NCBI GenBank assembly: GCA_947846985.1
Contig: CANTUZ010000002.1
Location: forward strand, 129,728,889 to 129,792,888
DNA length: 64,000 nt
Direction: 5' to 3'
Source: Fratercula arctica
Lineage: Eukaryota > Chordata > Aves > Charadriiformes > Alcidae
Within the stretch, counting starts at the first letter, position 1, and each line of letters begins with the position of its first letter. Below the pieces are notes generated by a model. It saw only the letters and a list, made by a program, of their open reading frames with translations. It was not told where the DNA came from and made no database searches. Positions 58,684 to 64,000 of this stretch are shown here, piece by piece. Both the position numbers and the translations under genes were made by a program.

Positions 58684-59639
58684 AAATACTATACACACAT
58701 ATGCAAACCCTCAATGCTTTGAGTAAACTTCAGCTCTATACCTTAGTACTCAGTTCTGAGTCTGGTTACCTTCCGGATTGCTAAGTCTTTCTAAATTAGA
58801 ACAAGCAATTTCTCTTTGTTTTACCTAATATTTGAAAATGGCAAAAAAGTCCCATGGGTCACTGAAAATTATCCCTTCATTCCTGCCGCCTGTTTCAAGT
58901 CAGTCAAAACATTCCAGACTTCAAAAGGGGGCTTTGCCTGCTTAGGCCATTTTGGTGTCCTTCTACGGTTGGCCTATGAGGGATTGGTTATTTGGATAAA
59001 TTAGTTTGTGGAGCCTGCTGGCCTTCTAGAAGACCTCAGTGTCTGACTGCAAATTAGTTCTACCGAACATGTAGAAATCCCTGGGCAGACGAGAAGAAAT
59101 AAATGGTGATAAAATCTAATACTACGATGTTTGTAATGCGATTTTATTCTGCTCTGTAACTTGTAAGCAAAGCTAATGTTGAATTAAAAATTTTAAAATA
59201 TAAAAATGTCCATGAAAGCACAAAATCAGATCAGCATCCGAGTCACAGCAGAGAAGGCTGGATGCCAACTTTAAAGTTAAGCTTCCAGCAGGAATCTTTT
59301 ACAAGAACAAACAAAAAACCTCCTGGTTTTCCACAAAATCAAGTAGGTATTTACATTACGGATGCACCCCCGCTTAAGCCAGGAAGTCACACAGTTGAAT
59401 TCTGCTGGAGCTTGGGCTGTGAATAAACTGCTATGCAGTCTTTTAGTGCATAGTTGTACAACTGCCTAAGGAGAGTTTATCCTTAAGGAAGAAAAGTCAG
59501 AGAGCCAAAACTAACAAACATGGCTCCTCGAGCGGAACAATGGTCCAGAAAACCTAGTAAAAAAGAAAATAAACTTCACTGGCAGTTTGCTTTTTACTGT
59601 TAAGGGCTAAGCTACGACTTCATCAAGACTTTCAAGAAG

Positions 59640-60620
59640 AGAGTTCATGCAGAACAGTATGCATATGGTGCATGTATATAGCGGCTGGAAAGAGTCAGAT
59701 GGATTGTGTATTTTTTATATACCCATTATATGCCCATTTTTTATAAGGTCACCTAAAAATGCCTCATGCCATAACAAAGATCCACCTCTGAGGAAAAGGG
59801 GGTTTGTAGCTAAGATCAGAGATGGTATCTGTTCAAGGACCCCAACAAAATCCCTGCAAGGTCTCTGTCCTGCTCCTAAAGCCGGGACCATGAGGTCAGC
59901 GCTGATGTGTGTGCGCGGAAAACACACTAAAAGTTACGCTGGCGGTGGGATTTGTTTCTGGTATCATTGGCAGAAAATAACAAACGCTCATTAAAAATAA
60001 GAGCTACGATGAATGCTGTGTTTAGGCTCTGGTTCTGCAAAGATGAATATGCCCAACATTACGAGCTGTGGGTAGAAGGACTTCTGTCAGTGCTGCAAGC
60101 ATCGTTGCCTACAGCACCGCAGGGTTTCTGCCACCGATTAGGAAAAGCACATTTTAAGTACCAGGAATTCCTCCGTGGTGTTATTGCAAACACAGCCGAA
60201 TGAATAGTTTGTAGTGAATAAGGTATGCTCTTCAAACTGTCCACAAACACCTTACGTTTTTCAGGAGTATTTTCACTGAAATGTTTTTAAAGAAAAGATT
60301 CTATTAATAGCTACTGATTGAGCAGTTACCATAGACGGCCCAGCAGCAGCTCATTTCAATTGGAGGAATTTAAATACATCAGCTAGTTCCGGCTGTTCAT
60401 TATTTTTGACACTTACCGAGTGTTGTAAGTGGGTTTTGTGGCTTATGTTTCCAATATCCTACCAATTGCAGATAGAGAGGGCAAGGGGAGTGGGGAGGGT
60501 ATGGGCAATTACATTTTATAGGCTTAGTTACAGATTGCAATTGCATGGTGCTCGTTGGTTATTGCCTTGCAGAGCTTTCGAAAACGGAAGTGTGTTACGC
60601 ATTTCTTCAGAATAGCAAGG
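59640..60620. promoter_or_regulatory. Repeat-free block with scattered CpGs, enhancer-like texture
   Basis: No microsatellites or LINE sequence. It contains ATTTCAATTGGAGGAATTTA, ATTGCAATTGCATGG-type phrases and CpGs that persist in an AT-rich setting (GTTACGCTGGCGGTGGG, CACCGATTAGG). Deep conservation is a guess. Open frames at 59647-59994 and 60406-60615 are short and unlike known proteins. Confidence 0.2.
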
Positions 60621-60849
60621 GAACGCAGAAGAGAGTACAGTGCTGCGCCAGTCCTTGAGAGAAACTGAGGCAGCAGCAATATACATGATTTTCACAGGTG
60701 ACAATGCTACGAGTTTTCAACCAAAAGTAAAATATTTGTATTTTCACCCATTTTCCTAGTAGACTTTGTCCCCTCATGTGACAAATGGGTAAGGTGATGG
60801 CACAACAAACATGCTGTTGATGGCGTTGGTCAAACCCAGAGGTCATGTC

Positions 60850-61003
60850 TGGCTGTCACCAGGGTATTGTTAAGGGTATTGTCCAAATGCCTCTTAAACA
60901 CTGACAGGCCTGGGTCATCAACCTCCTCTCTAGGAAGCCTGTCCCAGTGTTTGACCACCCTCTCGGTAAAGAAATACTTCCTAATGTCCAGGCACGGCCA
61001 TGC
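60850..61003 (-). mobile_element. CR1 LINE fragment, minus strand
   Basis: On the minus strand the translation includes LDIRKYFFTERVVKHWDRLP, REEVDDPGLSVFKRHLDNTL, matching the C-terminal end of CR1 ORF2. The 3' UTR and octamer tail are missing on the left, and the earlier ORF2 blocks are missing on the right. It is an internal fragment with sequence close to the copy at 62797-63672. Confidence 0.9.
60853..61003 (-). pseudogene. CR1 ORF2 C-terminal fragment
   Basis: The frame stays open from the CR1 part out into unique DNA to 61213, giving a 127-codon hybrid frame whose N-terminal half (MAGAVHISPSLFRALCSL onward) has no CR1 similarity. The join is accidental. The coding relic is only the FFTERVVKHWDRLP to FKRHLD segment. 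Confidence 0.75.
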
Positions 61004-61004
61004 C

Positions 61005-61650
61005 ACCACCACCTCTGCAGTGGCCTCTGAAACCACTCCTGGGAAGGAGAGCCGCGCCGCCGAATCTCCAATCACCTCGAAACAAAATGAATTTTCTAGC
61101 CCTTCTGGTAGCGAAGATAACCTTGAAAATGTGAAGAGAGTGTAATCTGATGCCTCAGTAAGACTGCAAAGAGCTCGAAACAAAGACGGAGAGATGTGAA
61201 CTGCCCCAGCCATCTCTCTCTGGGCCCCATGGACTCAGCATTTCTGTGGTCGTGGAGTCTGGCGTTTTTCCAAGATTCCACAGAATCTCGCATGTTTGCT
61301 GCAAAATTCATTATTTTGCTGCAGCCAGGTGCTGGATGTTTTTTGGTTTGGGTTTGTGGGGTTTTTTTTCCTCCTCTTTTTCTTGCTGAAACCAGCTCCT
61401 CTCTCTGTATCTTTCCATTAGCGGACATATGAAGTGAATTTTCGGTGCAAGCGCCGCTCTCCGATACATGGCGTGGGGTAAGCAGGAGAGCGGTGTCCGG
61501 CGAGCGGCAGGGAGGAGCAAGAAGTTGGAAGTATGCAGCCAGGCTGCCCAGAGTGCTGACCAAAAGCGGAGGTTTGGGGGCTGCGGGGGGAATCGGAGAA
61601 GATTAACTGCTGAAGCAGACGAGGAGCACCTCCTTTCTTGGCTCATTGGG
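61005..61650. promoter_or_regulatory. Small CpG-rich pocket with two CCAAT boxes
   Basis: CpG dinucleotides cluster at about 61005-61080 and 61450-61605, including nine within roughly 90 bases around 61453-61525. CCAATCA, an NF-Y consensus match, lies at 61068-61074, and an inverted CCAAT (ATTGG) at 61645-61649. An ATG at 61468 is followed a few codons later by GGGGTAAGCAGG, a possible splice donor. Overlapping frames of about 155-159 codons on the minus strand (61096-61563, 61311-61790) have no known domain. It may be a minor promoter or alternative first exon; a local GC-rich patch is the alternative. Confidence 0.3.
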
Positions 61651-62796
61651 TACGTGCTGTTTGGATCTAACTTGACTGCTGAGGGCCTCAGAGTCTTCAC
61701 TCTGTTTTCCAGATGGGCAAAGTCCATCATCAAAAGTACTCGATGCTGAAAATACTTCTTGGAGTACAGTTTTGCAATGAAAATTTTCAACTATGAGCCT
61801 GGATGGGGCAGGAATGAAAAATATTTTATGCTATATAATAGTCTAGCATCACTACCAAAGAGAGAGTGATGGGGAAGAAATACACTTCAAAAAATTCCCA
61901 GAGGGGACAGTAATTGCAGAAAACAGACTAATATTTACTTGTGAAAACTTCCTTGTGCTGAATCTTGCAAATGAATTTTAAAAAAAAGCATTTTGAAAAG
62001 ATCAATAGACAAATAAAATGAAAGAAAATACCTGCTTACCTCTATAATGCCCTTTTGGAGGTTTTTTTTAAAAGTTGTCATCAGGGTACCTCTAACCCAG
62101 GTTTATGCCTACCTCAAACCAAGGTATGCCTACCTTGAAATCAAACATATCAAGCCAGAATCTTCCGACTATCAGTATTTGTTATGTTTCCAGGGCTTCT
62201 CAAGGGTTTCTAGGGCAACACATTCATGCCAATGCCAAGTCTGGGACTGGTAGAGATTTAGCCTACCACAAATGTAAGCCACAATAACTTTACATCAGTT
62301 TTTTAAACTCAATTTGGTATAAGGTGTACTGTTACCCATTCTCAATCTCCTTACAATTAGAATTTCTCTCACATCCAAACTGACATTTTCATCTCAAAAA
62401 TATTTCAACCAAGATGTAGGTTTTTTTCTTCACATGTATGTGTGAGCAGTGGGACTCATTGCAAAACGACTGGCAGGCAGAAAGAAGAGCGCCCTCAGGA
62501 TAGTGAAGAACAGGGCTTACAAATTCAAACAGAGACTGGAGCATGGGTATGCCAAATCTGGGATGAGATGCAACCCTGTGCATGGCACTTCGAAGTGTAA
62601 ACATGTTAGTTACGTATTAGACTTGCAGATTTCAGTAGCCAGCCAAATAATACTACTCTGTTACTGTTTGCTCCAAAGTCAATCAACTGAAGAGATGCAT
62701 CCACAGAAAGATCAGTGAGGTGAGCAGCATGGCATTTTGACAGCCTGTGAGTTGAGAAACAGCCCAGTCATTGAGGCAGCCCAGTTGTAGGAAGTT
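61651..62796. other. Single-copy DNA, no gene recognised
   Basis: Short frames only. A minus-strand GTAAGCAG donor-like site near 62030-62037 has no partner acceptor. Confidence 0.5.
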
Positions 62797-62890
62797 AGAA
62801 TAGAATAGATGTGTTCAGTTGGAAGGAACCTATAACAATCATCTAGTCCAACTGACTGACCAGTTCAGGGCTGACCACAAGGTAATGTTT

Positions 62891-63079
62891 TTACGGGCAT
62901 TGACCAAATGCCACTGACAGGCTTGGGGCATTGACCACCTCTCTAAGAAGCCTGTTCCAGTGTTTGACCACCCTATCAGTAAAGAAATGCTTCCTAATGC
63001 CCAGTCTAAACCTCCTGTCATAGCTTTGAACCATTCTCATGTATCCTATCACTGGATCCCAGGGAGAAGAGCTGAGCAC
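62891..63079 (-). pseudogene. CR1 ORF2 fragment, C-terminal part
   Basis: Contains RRFRLGIRKHFFTDRVVKHW and NRLLREVVNAPSLSVAFGQC, the last conserved blocks of the family. It overlaps the preceding part in another frame, which shows a frameshift. Confidence 0.8.
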
Positions 63080-63255
63080 CTCCCTCCCCTGCTTCCCCTC
63101 CTCAGGAAACTGTAGAGAGCCATGAGGTCACCCCTCAGCCTCCTTTTCTCCAAACTAGACAAGCCCAAAGTCCTCAGCCGCCCCTCACAGGACATTACTT
63201 CCAGCCCTTCTACCAGCTTTGTTGCCATCCTCTGGACACATTCAAGGACCTTCAC
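63049..63255 (-). pseudogene. CR1 ORF2 fragment, central part
   Basis: Encodes [40 protein letters not shown] and [11 protein letters not shown], the blocks just after the reverse transcriptase domain. It is separated from the preceding part (63262-63546) by a frameshift at about 63256-63261 and from the following HWNRLP part (62891-63079, another frame) by a second frameshift near 63050-63079. Confidence 0.85.
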
Positions 63256-63261
63256 ATCCTT

Positions 63262-63546
63262 CTAAAATTGTGGAGCCCAGAAGTGCACACAGTACTCCAG
63301 ATAAGGCCATATCAACGCTGAACACAGCAGGATAATCACCTCTTCTGACCGGCTGGTTATACTGTGTTCGATGCCCCCCAGCATGCAGATTGCCCTCTTG
63401 GCTACCAGAGCACGCTGCTGACTCCTATTGAGCCTGCTGTTGACCAGCACCCCCAGATCCCTTTCCTCAGTGCTGCTCTCCAGCCACTCCTCTCCCAGTT
63501 TATACTTGTGCCTGGTGTTACTCTGTCCTAAGTGCAGAATCAGCAT
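63262..63546 (-). pseudogene. CR1 ORF2 fragment, upstream part
   Basis: Encodes KLGEEWLESSTEERDLGVLV, ALVAKRAICMLGGIEHSITS and CSALIWPYLEYCVHFWAPQF. These correspond to the DLGVLVD to YCVQFWAP blocks also seen at 32690-32860. The catalytic aspartates lie upstream of this part and are absent. Confidence 0.85.
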
Positions 63547-63672
63547 TTAGACTTCATCCCATTTCATCCCATTAATCATTGTCCAGTGCTCCAATCTATC
63601 TAGATCCATCTGCAGGGTCCCTGTCACTCAAGAGAGTCAACAGCACCTCCCAGTTTATCACCGAGTTCTCTG

Positions 63673-64000
63673 TTTCACTGACAAACTGGGCTGAAATCAA
63701 CAACCAATTTATTAATATAGAGATGCAAATTAAAAATAACCCACCACTTACAAAGATTCAAGAACTCTTGTTTTAACTTGTTAAAACACTAGTGGAACAT
63801 CTTTAATAGGTGCATATACCATTAGCAAACAAGCTTCAAGGCCTTTTCTGGACTTGGAAAGAAAGAAACTAAACATCAATGACTTTTTCAGGCAGGATAA
63901 TACACTTGATATCCTCTGTCTAGCCAGCCTCAGATTTGTGTTATGCTTCTTTCTCAGGCACCTAGTAAAAGAAAGGTGGGGGTAGATGTAGTGTTCAAGT
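63673..64000. other. AT-rich single-copy DNA, no gene
   Basis: Contains one exact octamer (ATGCAAAT near 63723-63730) and nothing else recognisable. The flank of the CR1 copy shows no duplication that I can match to the other side. Confidence 0.5.

Larger units (their letters stand above)
55291..60849. other. Single-copy DNA, no gene recognised
   Basis: No frame with homology. It includes a candidate exon (55787-55919), CA- and TG-type repeats (57350-57390, 58641-58683), an A run near 56697-56709, and the block 59640-60620, which has several CpGs and homeodomain-type motifs in otherwise AT-rich DNA. Confidence 0.5.
62797..63672 (-). mobile_element. CR1 LINE, 880 bp, minus strand
   Basis: Read on the minus strand it runs from the late reverse transcriptase region (63672) to the 3' UTR (about 62800). 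Diagnostic plus-strand phrases are CATCTAGTCCAACTGACTGA, AAGCCTGTTCCAGTGTTTGA, TCAGCCTCCTTTTCTCCAAA and GTGCACACAGTACTCCAG. The left end lacks clean ATTCTATG units (it has AGAATAGAATAGATG instead), so the tail has decayed. Several frameshifts are present. Confidence 0.95.

Noticed and set aside
1..64000. tRNA, microRNA and snRNA genes
   Set aside because: I looked for tRNA B-box sequences and for seeds of common vertebrate microRNAs and found no convincing match. The perfect hairpins are too short for microRNA precursors.
1..64000. Endogenous retroviruses, LTRs, DNA transposons and CRISPR
   Set aside because: No LTR pairs, retroviral coding blocks, terminal inverted repeats with a transposase, or regularly spaced repeats were seen.

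Overview
The window looks like nuclear DNA from a bird, or less likely another sauropsid. The main evidence is a set of CR1 LINE copies. They are truncated at the 5' end and several finish in the ATTCTATG octamer tail typical of avian CR1. Most of the sequence is AT-rich, CpG-poor single-copy DNA with long homopolymer runs. I see no operons, ribosome binding sites, rRNA, tRNA, CRISPR array or retroviral LTR. No ordinary protein-coding gene can be recognised. Every reading frame with recognisable homology belongs to CR1-type LINE remnants.

Layout. Positions 1-2150 are AT-rich flank. About 2150-3095 is a CpG island carrying GC boxes, an inverted CCAAT box, very long pyrimidine runs and a run of 22 G. 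It is the best promoter candidate. On the minus strand it holds a strong splice donor (GTGAGT, 2393 downward) and a tiny upstream-type ORF (2470-2444), so a leftward gene or lncRNA with a noncoding first exon is the favoured reading. From 3096 to about 61000 the window is a gene-poor desert, or one very long intron, broken by CR1 copies at 4940, 7532, 11827, 16965, 26619, 28290, 32664 and 44685, and by an older CR1/L3-like relic at 54455-55290. CR1 fragments on the minus strand follow at 60850 and 62797. A second, small CpG-rich pocket with CCAAT boxes lies at 61005-61650.

Between the repeats, several blocks look like distal regulatory DNA of the kind that surrounds developmental genes: homeodomain- and POU-type motifs, octamers and near-perfect short palindromes (10342-10355, 21540-22470, 33890-34520, 42370-42720, 59640-60620). 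This is an impression from the sequence; conservation was not measured. A handful of intervals bounded by good splice signals on the plus strand (22582, 37049-37077, 50049-50093, 51075-51135, 55787-55919) could be exons of an unrecognised transcript, but such pairs also arise by chance and one occurs on the opposite strand nearby.

I did not find a clear new biological system. The items most worth checking are the CpG-island promoter with its flanking H-DNA/G4-type tracts, the POU-dimer-like palindrome, the octamer-bearing block at 33.9-34.5 kb, the right-hand CpG pocket, and two very short or orphan CR1 3' tails.
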